Positions 34,491 through 42,344 of a DNA stretch of 64,000 nucleotides are shown piece by piece. The translations under genes were made by a program, and so were the position numbers. The number at the start of each line of letters is the position of its first letter. Positions within the stretch are counted from its first letter, which is position 1. The notes beneath the pieces were generated by a model, which was not told the DNA's origin, did no database searches, and saw only the letters and a program-made list of their open reading frames with translations. Source of the DNA: Corynebacterium ulcerans (GTDB taxonomy: Bacteria > Actinomycetota > Actinomycetes > Mycobacteriales > Mycobacteriaceae); contig NZ_LT906443.1 in the NCBI RefSeq assembly GCF_900187135.1, positions 2,170,001 to 2,234,000 of the forward strand, written 5' to 3'.

Positions 34491-34562
34491 AGCCTGCATT
34501 TCCATAGACAAAAGGGGACTTTGCGGCGTGATATAAGGAGTTTGTCTATGGAAATGCAGGCT
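34491..34562. repeat. 22-bp perfect inverted repeat
   Basis: AGCCTGCATTTCCATAGACA (from 34491) begins a 22-base arm repeated exactly inverted at 34541-34562 around a 28-base loop. It starts 26 bases after the first palindrome. No T-tract follows. The remaining sequence to 34798 contains only the upstream region of the next gene, including AAGGTTA at about 34744, a possible DtxR half-site. Confidence 0.7.
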
Positions 34563-34798
34563 TAGGGAGAGGGGAAGCGGCCGGATACTCTTCAAATGGA
34601 GTGCGAAGGATTAAAGCTATTTTTCATCACTAGGAATCTGCCTCGGTTTTTAGCGCGAAAATCCTGCTCAAACTGGTGTGGGATTTTTGTCTGCTGGGAT
34701 GCGTAAAAAGAAACACACAATCAATCTTAATTTTACATAAGCTAAGGTTAAGTTTTATGGTATTTTTGGAAGAAATTACTATGAGTTAAGGGGTATGC

Positions 34799-35458
34799 GT
34801 GAAAAGTTGGAAAAAGTTTCTTAGTGTGGCGCTGGCTGTGTCTTTATTTACCACTTCAACGCCGGCACTAGCCGAAGAGGAGATGCCACGTGCAGGGGAC
34901 ATGCTTGCCAGACCATTCTCGGCTCTGTGGTTGGATAAAAAGTGTGAAGGGTTCTCTGCAGAAATCCAATCCATTCAAGTTAAAGGGCAAGAACAGCGTA
35001 ATGTTCCCGCGTTTTTGCGGGCAAAGCCAGCTTTGAATGATCTAGTTGAGACTCGTGTCAAGTTCACTAACAATAACTACGACAACGGCTCTGGTATTTT
35101 TATGCCGGAGAGAGAAGAGGCTTACCTTGTAGAAGATCCTCTAGTGATAAAAAATGGCCAGGGGCTCACTATTACACCTAGACCTGTGTTGGAATGGTCG
35201 AACCCTGATAAGAAAAAGAATTTCATTCTTGGCCATGGAGATTCGGTAACGTTTACGTATAGGCACATTGTTACAGAAGATGACTTGTCCAATCGGAGTG
35301 TACCGGAGGGGCCGGGCTATCCTGTAAGCAGTTCGCCGAGTGGGACACCTGCATGTGTTGTGTCTCCGGAGGGTGTATATGGCTGGTCTTCTCTTGCTAA
35401 TGCTCTTCCTGGCCTGGTTGATTTCTTTAGGTCGATTTTTTTGTTCTTTAGACGTTAA
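34799..35458 (+). CDS. Secreted protein of unknown function
   Basis: A 219-residue protein with a clear Sec signal peptide (MKSWKKFLSVALAVSLFTTSTPALA, cleavage after Ala-Leu-Ala). The mature part has two cysteines (KKCEGF and PACVV) that could form a disulfide, a beta-type central region, and a hydrophobic C-terminal segment ending in RR (SSLANALPGLVDFFRSIFLFFRR) that may anchor it. No family recognised. The start is GTG at 34799 with AAGGGG upstream, and a terminator follows at 35477-35527. It lies at the edge of the accessory region. Confidence 0.75.
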   Translation: MKSWKKFLSVALAVSLFTTSTPALAEEEMPRAGDMLARPFSALWLDKKCEGFSAEIQSIQVKGQEQRNVPAFLRAKPALNDLVETRVKFTNNNYDNGSGIFMPEREEAYLVEDPLVIKNGQGLTITPRPVLEWSNPDKKKNFILGHGDSVTFTYRHIVTEDDLSNRSVPEGPGYPVSSSPSGTPACVVSPEGVYGWSSLANALPGLVDFFRSIFLFFRR

Positions 35459-35476
35459 AGTTTGGGGTAGATGAGC

Positions 35477-35527
35477 GGAACGCTTCTGCGTTGGTCGTAT
35501 TCCATCGCGGAAGCGTTCCATATTTTA
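35477..35527 (+). terminator. Terminator of the secreted-protein gene
   Basis: GGAACGCTTCTGCG (35477-35490) pairs with CGCGGAAGCGTTCC (35506-35519, one wobble) and is followed by ATATTTTATA. Confidence 0.75.
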
Positions 35528-35686
35528 TAGCCTTGTGTCCTGCTATTAGGGACACCCCTGTTAAGCAAGAAGATTTCAATTGCTACGAATCTAGCTTTAC
35601 CAGCTCACGGGGATCCCACTAGTAGAGGCTGATTTTGGGCTAGGAGGAGTTCAGTCCAGGCTTACGCGGCGTATAAATACAACGAT

Positions 35687-35887
35687 TTAGGCTGCGGAAA
35701 AGTAGCGCGAATGAGATTTCCGCACATGCTCTTCGCTCTCTCCGAGTACTGCCACAATTTCAAGATCTGGATCGTGGTTCTCTTTATCGAGTTTGAGACG
35801 CATTTTTGTAGCTTCAACAAAAGAATCGAAGGCTTGGATGTCAAGGACGCCGCTACGGCGCTGATATTTAATCAGAAATGAAGACAT
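35687..35887 (-). CDS. Small protein of unknown function (66 residues)
   Basis: A 66-residue soluble protein beginning MSSFLIKYQRRSGVLD, with an acidic/basic middle and a conserved-looking end SEEHVRKSHSRYFSAA. AGAGG lies about 9 bases before the ATG, and it follows a broken small gene by 22 bases on the same strand. The composition and the HSRYF ending resemble a small actinobacterial protein that I cannot name. No membrane segment. It looks real because the frame, ribosome-binding site and operon spacing agree. Confidence 0.55.
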   Translation of the reverse strand: MSSFLIKYQRRSGVLDIQAFDSFVEATKMRLKLDKENHDPDLEIVAVLGESEEHVRKSHSRYFSAA

Positions 35888-35909
35888 CGAACTTACCTCT
35901 TGCTCTAGC

Positions 35910-36121
35910 TTACTTTGTACGGATTTGCTTTATTTCGTTGTGGAGATGGTCCATAAAGTTGTAAGTGTCTGAATCTGGTTCTATTGAAGTGACCACGAAT
36001 TTCTCGTATAAAGGCGAAGGCTGTATTCAAGGATATCTTGGATAACCCTGATCTGCTCGATCAATTCTGCGTTATATGCTAAGAACTCATCGAGGACGTC
36101 AGAATTAAATTTTTTCCCCAT
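35910..36121 (-). pseudogene. Small gene with an apparent frameshift
   Basis: From ATG 36121 the first frame reads MGKKFNSDVLDEFLAYNAEL and continues to a TAG at 35981 (46 codons). In another frame, protein-like sequence (YEKFVVTSIEPDSDTYNFMD onward) runs to a TAA at 35910, with no start of its own. Joined near LRLY/EKF they give a ~70-residue helical protein, so one indel seems to have split the gene. It may also be a sequencing error or two overlapping tiny genes. It precedes the 66-residue gene. Function unknown. Confidence 0.4.
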
Positions 36122-36144
36122 CCCGCCATTGGCTACCTTGCTTA

Positions 36145-36429
36145 TTAGCTTGGGTCTTTGAAAACGGAGGCTTTCTGCTTAGGAATGTAGAGGTGCATGG
36201 ATGGCGGTTGTTCGCCTCCGTGGTTGTAGATACTGTCACTCTTCATGTCAAAAGTTTTAGCATGCTCCGTCCTGAGCATTAGGAATTCGTGTGTTAGCGG
36301 AAGGGCCGTACCCCGGGAAACTGTCTGTGCTGGGAGATCCATAGATGGGGATGTTGGCGCATGGGAGAATATACATCCCACGACAAAAGCGCTCAAAAGC
36401 AGCTTCTTCCTAACTACAAAACGCTTGAA
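36145..36429 (-). pseudogene. Remnant of a small exported protein
   Basis: The open frame from 36429 reads FKRFVVRKKLLLSAFVVGC followed by a ~70-residue mature part. This looks like a signal peptide (basic RKK, hydrophobic core) whose start codon has been lost: the frame opens with TTC right after a TAG. The only in-frame starts are TTG at 36396 or later GTG, which would cut the basic region. A same-frame protein-like stretch of 59 codons (36433-36609) lies upstream of the TAG. I read this as decayed coding DNA, but a functional TTG start is possible. Confidence 0.35.
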
Positions 36430-36432
36430 CTA

Positions 36433-36870
36433 GCCCCCGAATGGTGAAGGGGTTTTCCTTAAGTTTTCTCCCGATTTCCCTTCCAGTATTGAAAAGTAGC
36501 TCCTACCTGTATGTTTATACTGGTCGTAGTCTCGGTTTCCCAGCTCATCTCGACCGCGCGGTTGGAACTGAAAAGTCTCCCATGACTTCAATTTCAGGTA
36601 ACGAGTACCCTACGTATCATTCGGTCTGAGGGCGGCTCTCACAATCTCAGTCGGTACACCCCGAGTCTATGAGAGTGCATGCCTACGTGTTGCACATTCT
36701 TGTTGTTGGTACTTTCACGTCTTCAGTAGTGGAATCGTAGCCAGAAACATCTCTCGGACAGGTGTTCTTATTTGTTGTAGTTCTGTGTCAATGTGAAGGG
36801 CTACACTGACACGCAAGTTCAATTGTTCCTATCGAAAAGTCTACATTTATGGACTTAGGTCTGATGTACA
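36433..36870. other. Region without an intact gene
   Basis: Apart from the 59-codon minus-strand open stretch at 36433-36609 (polar, e.g. SWETFQFQPRGRDELGNRDY), nothing supportable is seen. Base composition is AT-rich relative to the core genes. Consistent with decayed accessory DNA. Confidence 0.4.
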
Positions 36871-37395
36871 TTGTCCTCACCCTGGTTGGAGGAGATTCGT
36901 TGGTTGGCTCATCAAGAGTTGGTCGAGCTGCGTAAAGAGCACAACGCCTCCACGAAGCTCCTTGGAGAACAGCAGCCCAAGATCGCCAGCTTGCAGGAAG
37001 AATTGGCTCAAACTCACTCGAAACTCAATGAAGCAGTGATGCAAATCCCCCAGCTGCAAGTTGATGAAGCAAACAGCTTTGTGTGGGAGATTCGACATCG
37101 CGACGGTCACGAGTATTACCTGACCAACAGATCAAATCGTCCTGCGTTCAATATTCAACTCAAGTCCGATTCACCCAAGTTTCAGGACGTGTTTACTACG
37201 GCCAAACTCTTAAGTGGAAACTCGATGGTGTTTAACTACGTGGCTGCGATGGGTAGTGGCGATTACGTGGTGTACTTTGCATGGCAAGACGAAACTGGTG
37301 GTGACTTCGTCTCTGAGCAGGTTCGTTTCGATAAGAACTTGGCGAGCACGTTTAGGTTCCATGGTGTCCCGAACTATACAGAAGACGAGGGTTAG
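36871..37395 (+). CDS. Coiled-coil protein of unknown function
   Basis: Up to 174 residues from a TTG at 36871. Residues about 8-60 are heptad-like coiled coil (EEIRWLAHQELVELRKEHN, then SLQEELAQTHSKLNEAV), followed by a beta-rich domain (SFVWEIRHRDGHEYYLTNRS, then DYVVYFAWQDETGG) that resembles an Ig-like fold. There is no signal peptide. No good ribosome-binding site precedes the TTG and a TGA lies three codons upstream, so the 5' end may be truncated. 47 bases later comes a membrane protein gene. No family recognised. Confidence 0.5.
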   Translation: MSSPWLEEIRWLAHQELVELRKEHNASTKLLGEQQPKIASLQEELAQTHSKLNEAVMQIPQLQVDEANSFVWEIRHRDGHEYYLTNRSNRPAFNIQLKSDSPKFQDVFTTAKLLSGNSMVFNYVAAMGSGDYVVYFAWQDETGGDFVSEQVRFDKNLASTFRFHGVPNYTEDEG

Positions 37396-37442
37396 GGTGT
37401 CACGTCTGTCAGGTTTCAGCAGATCGAGGTACGGAGTAAGCG

Positions 37443-37904
37443 ATGATTGAGAATCTACTAATTGGTGTTGTGTCAGGCGTGATATCAGGTTTTATTGTTG
37501 CGGCCTGTTTCTGGTTTGTCAGCTACAAACGAAAACCGCCTCTAGAACTTATCCACGTGGCGGAGAATCGTGCGGTCTTAAAGAACAACCGATTAAGACC
37601 TGTAGTGGTCGGAGGTGCTTGGGAAATGGGAAACGGCAATGTCTTTTACCGGCCCGATGGGTTTCGCGGCGGAGATGGCGGGTTCTATATTCCTAGATTC
37701 GGCGAGTTTATTGTTGGAACTACCCATTTTAAACCTGGGCAAACAGCGGACATTGCATACAAGTATGTAAACCACGAGAAAGACCCTACGAAGCGTATTT
37801 GGTTGGAAGAGAGCAATACCATAGATGTTTCTGAAGTGGTGATCCACCCCAAGAAATATCCTGATTGGAAACTTGATCGGGTATTACTGAAAGGTTTCGC
37901 TTAA
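37443..37904 (+). CDS. Single-pass membrane protein of unknown function
   Basis: A 153-residue protein. One N-terminal transmembrane helix (about residues 4-27, LLIGVVSGVISGFIVAACFWFVS) is followed by KRKPP, so the ~120-residue C-terminal domain is probably cytosolic. That domain is beta-rich with a glycine-rich loop (GGAWEMGNGNVFYRPDGFRGG). GGAG lies 7 bases before the ATG. It sits between the coiled-coil gene and the frameshifted membrane-protein gene in the same orientation, suggesting a three-gene unit. No family recognised. Confidence 0.6.
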   Translation: MIENLLIGVVSGVISGFIVAACFWFVSYKRKPPLELIHVAENRAVLKNNRLRPVVVGGAWEMGNGNVFYRPDGFRGGDGGFYIPRFGEFIVGTTHFKPGQTADIAYKYVNHEKDPTKRIWLEESNTIDVSEVVIHPKKYPDWKLDRVLLKGFA

Positions 37905-37967
37905 CAGGACAAGCATCACCAATTGTGGCACAAACGCCAACTTTATCCCTCTACACAAGGAGATTAA

Positions 37968-39158
37968 TTGTCTGATAATCCAACAATCCGATTTTCTACG
38001 GTTGATGCAATTTCTCAAGATTATGCATTGCGTATTGCCGAGACTCCAAGCGTAAAGAATTTAGCAGTAACCGTGAACACTGACTTGGCCGACAAGTTTG
38101 GGGCGTGCGCTCAGGCAATTCATCCGTGGAACACAATGCGTAGCACTCCGTGGCTGGAGTAGAGACCACAGTCTCTATCCCCGCTTTCAAGGAACCTGAT
38201 TTGTGGCGTGGAGCTCCTGCGTCTATGAATTCGCTTGTCAATATGCACAAAGGGGTTCTTGGCCGGCATAGATGTACCACATGTCAAGTTTGCTGAAGTC
38301 ATGTGTGAACGAGCTTTGTCTACAGTCTCGGGAGCATACTATCCTGGCCTCACAGGTGTTATGAACACTATTGACTCACCATGGGGAGAATCGACTGCAC
38401 TGCAGGCCAAAACTGCAAAGCTCATTGATAACGCGGCACTGCACAATCCATCTATGGCTAGCGTGATGAGCAAGATCGCTTCTCCACTAAGGGACGCAGC
38501 CGCTTTCCAGCCGCTGGTAACAAAGGTTCTGGAATCGTACAAGTCACCAGCCTTGGATATGGCAAGGATCGGGATGGCGGGATTCAATGTTCAATCTTTC
38601 CTTGAATTGCAGACCACAGCTCAGGACATTCTCGGTCGAACGAACAAGTCGCAATGGCCAGAGCCACTACGTCTTGCTGCGGAATACATGGAAATGAAGT
38701 TCTCTAAGCTGCTCAGTGAAGAAGAAGCATTATCGCAGTTAGGCGTATTCAAGGATATTGATTGGGTTGTTGATGTTGCAGACATTGAGCTTGACGAACT
38801 CAAGACGGGTGAGGACCTCGAGGATTTTGTTGAGGAGCACGAAGAATTCATCGAGGACCTTGTAGAGAAGTTCGAGTCTGACGAAGCTTTGCGTATACGG
38901 GCAGCAGAGGTTCTCGTAGAGCCGGCGATTAGGCAATTGACGCGGCGGGAGGTTTACATACTATTGATCTCAACAGCCGAGTACGTAGCGACACAACTTG
39001 CAGCTCTTATTGCATTTGGGAATCTCGAAATCATGTTGATCCTATTCATTGTGGCTTCGCTGAGGTACTACAACGAAATGTGTACCGAGTCAGAGGAGTT
39101 GGAAGCTAAGCATCAAGAACGAATCGATGAGTGCGTGGATGGGCTGGCATCCAAGTAG
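37968..39158 (+). pseudogene. Membrane protein gene interrupted by two compensating frameshifts
   Basis: AAGGAGATTAA-TTG at 37968 is a strong initiation site. The frame runs 64 codons (MSDNPTIRFSTVDAISQDYA...) to a TAG at 38160. From 38150 to about 38250 the protein-like sequence continues in the -1 frame (VSIPAFKEPDLWRGAPASM). From about 38250 to 39158 it returns to the original frame. Repaired, it would be ~396 residues with an acidic central region (DLEDFVEEHEEFIEDLVEKF) and a hydrophobic C-terminal segment (about AEYVATQLAALIAFGNLEIM to LFIVASL). Function unknown. The pair of indels may be real or a sequencing artefact. Confidence 0.55.
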
Positions 39159-39242
39159 AGCCCATCATCGACGCCAGCCGACGGTACCAACCAAACCTAT
39201 TTACCCAGCGCCGGCAGCCCTAGAACACCACACACATGGAAA

Positions 39243-39293
39243 ACAGCCAGCGCTCACCGTTTAGAACCCTTCTAAACCATGAATACTGGCTGT
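39243..39293. terminator. Two-part hairpin after the membrane-protein gene
   Basis: Outer arms ACAGCCAG (39243-39250) and CTGGCTGT (39286-39293) enclose an inner 8-bp stem GTTTAGAA/TTCTAAAC (39259-39266, 39270-39277). There is no clean T-tract. It lies between the accessory genes and the tRNA. Confidence 0.45.
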
Positions 39294-39343
39294 ACACCTA
39301 AAAACAAACCATAGTGTCAACTATGCTCCGACTCAGGACAAAG

Positions 39344-39416
39344 TGCCCCAGAGAGGAATCGAACCTCCGACACCGGCTTTAGGAGAGCCGTGCTCTATCC
39401 ACTGAGCTACTAGGGC
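39344..39416 (-). tRNA. tRNA-Arg (anticodon CCT)
   Basis: 73 bases fold as a cloverleaf on the minus strand: acceptor GCCCTAG/CTGGGGC, D-arm AGCTCAGTGGATAGAGC, anticodon arm CGGCT-CTCCTAA-AGCCG with anticodon CCT (reads AGG), and T-arm GGTTCGATTCC. The discriminator base is A and no CCA is encoded. Its 3' end faces the accessory region at 35.5-39.2 kb, the usual orientation for island integration at a tRNA gene. Confidence 0.95.
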
Positions 39417-39598
39417 GCAAAGGCATCGAGGGAAGATCGTGGAGATCTAAGAGCCTTCGGCAAAAAGAATACCGCACACTGCTAGGAAGTTAAGAATTGG
39501 CTGGTATTGGGAAGTGAAAAGCTTCCCGCAAGTGTGCTTTGGCCTCTATGCTGGAAGCAGTTGCTCGTTGAGAGATTCAAAGTGTGGAGGAAAATGTC

Positions 39599-39877
39599 AT
39601 GACTGACAAGCACCCTATTTTTCACGATGTTGAGCGTCGTGCCATTACCGCGACTGTGGTTGAGGAAAAAGGAACTGCCGTTCTTGCTCTCGATGAGACC
39701 ACAGAGGACGGAACCAGCCGTCGGATTTTAACGCTTAATAAGTTTGATGCAAAGCAGCTGTCTGCAGTGTGCGATCGCTACCTTCATCAGCAGCATTCCA
39801 TCGATTACGCCAACGTGAACGCTCTTCTCACCGAGGTTGATCGCGCTGCTTTGTACGATGATGAAGACGACGAATAA
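39599..39877 (+). CDS. Small conserved-type cytosolic protein of unknown function
   Basis: A 92-residue soluble protein from MTDKHPIFHDV, with a beta-rich first half (ITATVVEEKGTAVLALDE) and an acidic tail (YDDEDDE). GGAGG precedes the ATG at 39599 and argues against a slightly longer start. It ends 6 bases before cobF and is likely cotranscribed with it. No named family recognised. Confidence 0.65.
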   Translation: MTDKHPIFHDVERRAITATVVEEKGTAVLALDETTEDGTSRRILTLNKFDAKQLSAVCDRYLHQQHSIDYANVNALLTEVDRAALYDDEDDE

Positions 39878-39883
39878 ACAACT

Positions 39884-40639
39884 GTGCGCACAATACTTGT
39901 TATAGGAATTGGCGCAGGTAGCCCCGAGTTTTTGACCTTGCAGGCAATCTCGGGGCTTCGTCGCGCTCAAGCGGTGGTCGCGCTTGATAAGGGGAAGACC
40001 AAATCGGATCTGCTGGCTTTACGCCAGGGGATTGTGGATGCGCATGCGCCAGGAACGCCGATTGTGGCGGTGACTGATCCGGAGCGGGATCGTGACCCCA
40101 AGGATTACGATGCAGAGGTACTTCGCTGGCATAAAGAGCGCGCGAACCTCCTTGCAGAGGCGATCCGGGGTGCATCTTCGGAGGACGGGACCGTAGCGTT
40201 TCTTGTGTGGGGAGATCCCTCACTTTATGACTCCACGTTGCGGATCATCGAGCATATGCAGAAGCTAGAGGACCTTGAGTGCTCTGTTGAGGTAATCCCC
40301 GGGATTACCGCTGTTCAGGTTCTTACTGCGGCGCATGGGATTCTGCTCAACCGCATCGGCGAGGCTATTCATATCACCACAGGACGCAACCTTGCGTCTA
40401 CGTCGGAAAAAGATCGCCGGAATTGTGTGGTCATGCTTGACGGCAAGTCGGCATGGATGGACGTTGCCACCGAGCACACTTACATGTGGTGGGGCGCTTT
40501 CCTAGGCACGCCACAGCAGATTATCCGGGAGGGATACGTCAAAGAGATCGGCGCGCAGGTCGCTGATCTGAAGCGAACGCTGCGCGCCGAGCACGGGTGG
40601 ATTATGGATACCTACTTGCTCCGTGAGCTGACGGATTAA
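39884..40639 (+). CDS. cobF: Precorrin-6A synthase (deacetylating), CobF
   Basis: A 251-residue tetrapyrrole methylase. The SAM-binding GIGAGSPEFLTLQAI opens the protein, followed by FLVWGDPSLYDSTLRI (about residue 105) and EVIPGITAVQVLTAAHG (about 140), all hallmarks of the Cob/Cbi methylase fold. CobF methylates C-1 of precorrin-5 and removes acetate in aerobic cobalamin synthesis. No other cobalamin gene is in the window. A GTG start at 39884 fits the spacing. Its last 4 bases overlap the convergent mycoredoxin gene. Confidence 0.88.
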   Translation: MRTILVIGIGAGSPEFLTLQAISGLRRAQAVVALDKGKTKSDLLALRQGIVDAHAPGTPIVAVTDPERDRDPKDYDAEVLRWHKERANLLAEAIRGASSEDGTVAFLVWGDPSLYDSTLRIIEHMQKLEDLECSVEVIPGITAVQVLTAAHGILLNRIGEAIHITTGRNLASTSEKDRRNCVVMLDGKSAWMDVATEHTYMWWGAFLGTPQQIIREGYVKEIGAQVADLKRTLRAEHGWIMDTYLLRELTD

Positions 40640-40887
40640 GCGGTGAGTTCTTCCAGCTTGCGGCGAACATCGGAGGCTGGAGGATTGGTCGCGGTGGTGC
40701 CGTCCGAGTACTTGACAGTGGGGACGATGCGGTTGCCGTTATTAACGGATTTGACCCATTCGGAGGCCTGGACATCGGTCTCCACGTCGACAAGCGTAAA
40801 CGGAGTGTTGGTGCGCTTGAGTGCACCGATGAGCCGCTGGCAGAAGGGGCACCAGTCGGCCGCGTAAATAGTTACGTGTTCTTTCAT
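40636..40887 (-). CDS. mrx1: Mycoredoxin (glutaredoxin-like), Mrx1
   Basis: An 83-residue glutaredoxin-fold protein with active site CPFC (ADWCPFCQRL, residues about 13-16) and the cis-proline segment RIVPTVKYSDG. Mycoredoxin 1 uses mycothiol to reduce mixed disulfides on proteins, and the C. glutamicum homologue lies at the same place beside folA and thyA. The protein is cytosolic. Convergent with cobF. Confidence 0.88.
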   Translation of the reverse strand: MKEHVTIYAADWCPFCQRLIGALKRTNTPFTLVDVETDVQASEWVKSVNNGNRIVPTVKYSDGTTATNPPASDVRRKLEELTA

Positions 40888-40905
40888 CCCACCATCATGA
40901 CTGGT

Positions 40906-41433
40906 TCAGGGAGTGCGTCGCAACCTTTGGAATCTGTAGTGCAGCGGCTGCGGGGAAGTTGCTGCTTGGTAGTCTTCGTGCACTTTTCCGCTTATCGACG
41001 CCATCCACTCAGTTTCCGATACGATCTCAAACTCGGGGCCAAGCGCAGGGGCGGAAACCGCGGAGTCGCCGAGGACGTCGAGAAGCTCAATGCGCACGAT
41101 GGTGCGTACTACTTCATCCACTTTTGGTAGGGTTGCCGCATAAATTTGTCCGCCTCCCATGACCCACGCGTCTGTGACGTCGGGTAGCTCGTTCACCACG
41201 CAGGCACCGGTGCTCCACTGACCAGCTGCGGAGCGGGAAAGTACGTAGTTGTTGCGCCCAGGCAGCGGGCGAAAGGCCGGCGGCAGCGACTCCCATGTTT
41301 TGCGTCCCATGATGACTGGGCAGCCAAGCGTGGTTTTTTTAAAATGAGCGAGATCCTCGGGCAGGTGCCAGGGCATATCCACTCCATTGCCGATGACCCC
41401 GTCGCAGGACTGCGCCCAAATTGCCCGCAACAT
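40906..41433 (-). CDS. folA: Dihydrofolate reductase
   Basis: A 175-residue enzyme reducing dihydrofolate to tetrahydrofolate with NADPH. Motifs are IWAQSCDGVIGNGVDMPWHLPEDLAHFKK (catalytic Asp in LPED), IMGRKTWESLP and WVMGGGQIY. Its ATG shares the A of the thyA stop (TAATG), so it is translationally coupled to thyA, whose reaction produces the dihydrofolate. Confidence 0.95.
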   Translation of the reverse strand: MLRAIWAQSCDGVIGNGVDMPWHLPEDLAHFKKTTLGCPVIMGRKTWESLPPAFRPLPGRNNYVLSRSAAGQWSTGACVVNELPDVTDAWVMGGGQIYAATLPKVDEVVRTIVRIELLDVLGDSAVSAPALGPEFEIVSETEWMASISGKVHEDYQAATSPQPLHYRFQRLRRTP

Positions 41434-42230
41434 TAGACCGCAACCTCAGCGCGAATTGCTGGATGTGGGTCATAGCCGATGACCTGGAAGTCCGCAAAGT
41501 CGTAGGAGAAGAGGTCCTTGGCCTTTGCTAGCTCCAACTGCGGGTAGGGGCGAGGCTCACGGGCGAGCTGGGTCTCCACTTGTTCGCGGTGATTGTCGTA
41601 GATATGGCAATCACCTCCGGTCCAGATGAACTCACCGACCTCTAAGCCCGCTTGCTGCGCAAACATATGCGTGAGCGCTGAGTAGGAGGCGATGTTGAAG
41701 GGCACGCCTAGGAACATGTCCGCACTGCGCTGGTATAGCTGGCAGCTGAGCTTCCCATCTGCGACGTAGAGCTGGAACAACAAATGGCAAGGAGGCAGTG
41801 CCATATTCTCTAGCTCCGCGACGTTCCACGCTGAGACAATATTGCGTCGGGAATCCGGATTGCGTTTGAGCATGTCTAAAGCGCCGCTGATCTGGTCAAC
41901 ATGGGTGCCATGAGGCGTAGGCCAGCTGCGCCACTGCACGCCATACACGGGGCCTAGCTCGCCTTCTTCGGAGGCCCATTCGTCCCAAATGTGGATGTTA
42001 TTGTCTTGCAACCACTTGACGTTTGATGAGCCTTGCAGGAACCACAAGAGCTCGCCCACAACGCCTTTCCAATAAACCTTTTTTGTAGTGATCAGCGGAA
42101 AAGAATCGCTCAGATCAAAGCGCATCTGCTGTGCAAAAAGGCTCGTGGTTCCGGTGCCAGTGCGGTCATCCTTGTGAGATCCTTCAGAAAGAATTGTGCG
42201 CAGGAGGTCCTCGTAAGGTGTGGAGATCAT
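41433..42230 (-). CDS. thyA: Thymidylate synthase
   Basis: A 265-residue ThyA methylating dUMP to dTMP. The catalytic cysteine is Cys148 in [14 protein letters not shown], with RTGTGT near the start, [12 protein letters not shown] and the C-terminal [16 protein letters not shown] all present. It is followed by folA with a one-base overlap, the classic arrangement. Confidence 0.96.
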   Translation of the reverse strand: MISTPYEDLLRTILSEGSHKDDRTGTGTTSLFAQQMRFDLSDSFPLITTKKVYWKGVVGELLWFLQGSSNVKWLQDNNIHIWDEWASEEGELGPVYGVQWRSWPTPHGTHVDQISGALDMLKRNPDSRRNIVSAWNVAELENMALPPCHLLFQLYVADGKLSCQLYQRSADMFLGVPFNIASYSALTHMFAQQAGLEVGEFIWTGGDCHIYDNHREQVETQLAREPRPYPQLELAKAKDLFSYDFADFQVIGYDPHPAIRAEVAV

Positions 42231-42307
42231 GATGCCTGATCCTAGTCCACTTTCGTGGTGGCTTCCTAACTATTTCTCTGGGGTAGTTGGGAAACGACAC
42301 AAGAAAA

Positions 42308-42332
42308 CCCACTCGAAAGTAATCCGAGTGGG
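42308..42332 (-). terminator. cysQ terminator
   Basis: CCCACTCG (42308-42315) pairs with CGAGTGGG (42325-42332), giving GGGTTTTCTT on the minus strand after the cysQ stop. Confidence 0.75.
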
Positions 42333-42344
42333 AGTCGAAAGAAA

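Noticed and set aside
34733..34760. DtxR box upstream of the secreted protein at 34799
   Set aside because: Only the left half (AAGGTTA) resembles the consensus; about 9 of 19 positions match.
36441..36629. 62-codon plus-strand open frame
   Set aside because: No ribosome-binding site and no protein-like pattern; the opposite strand is the better coding candidate.
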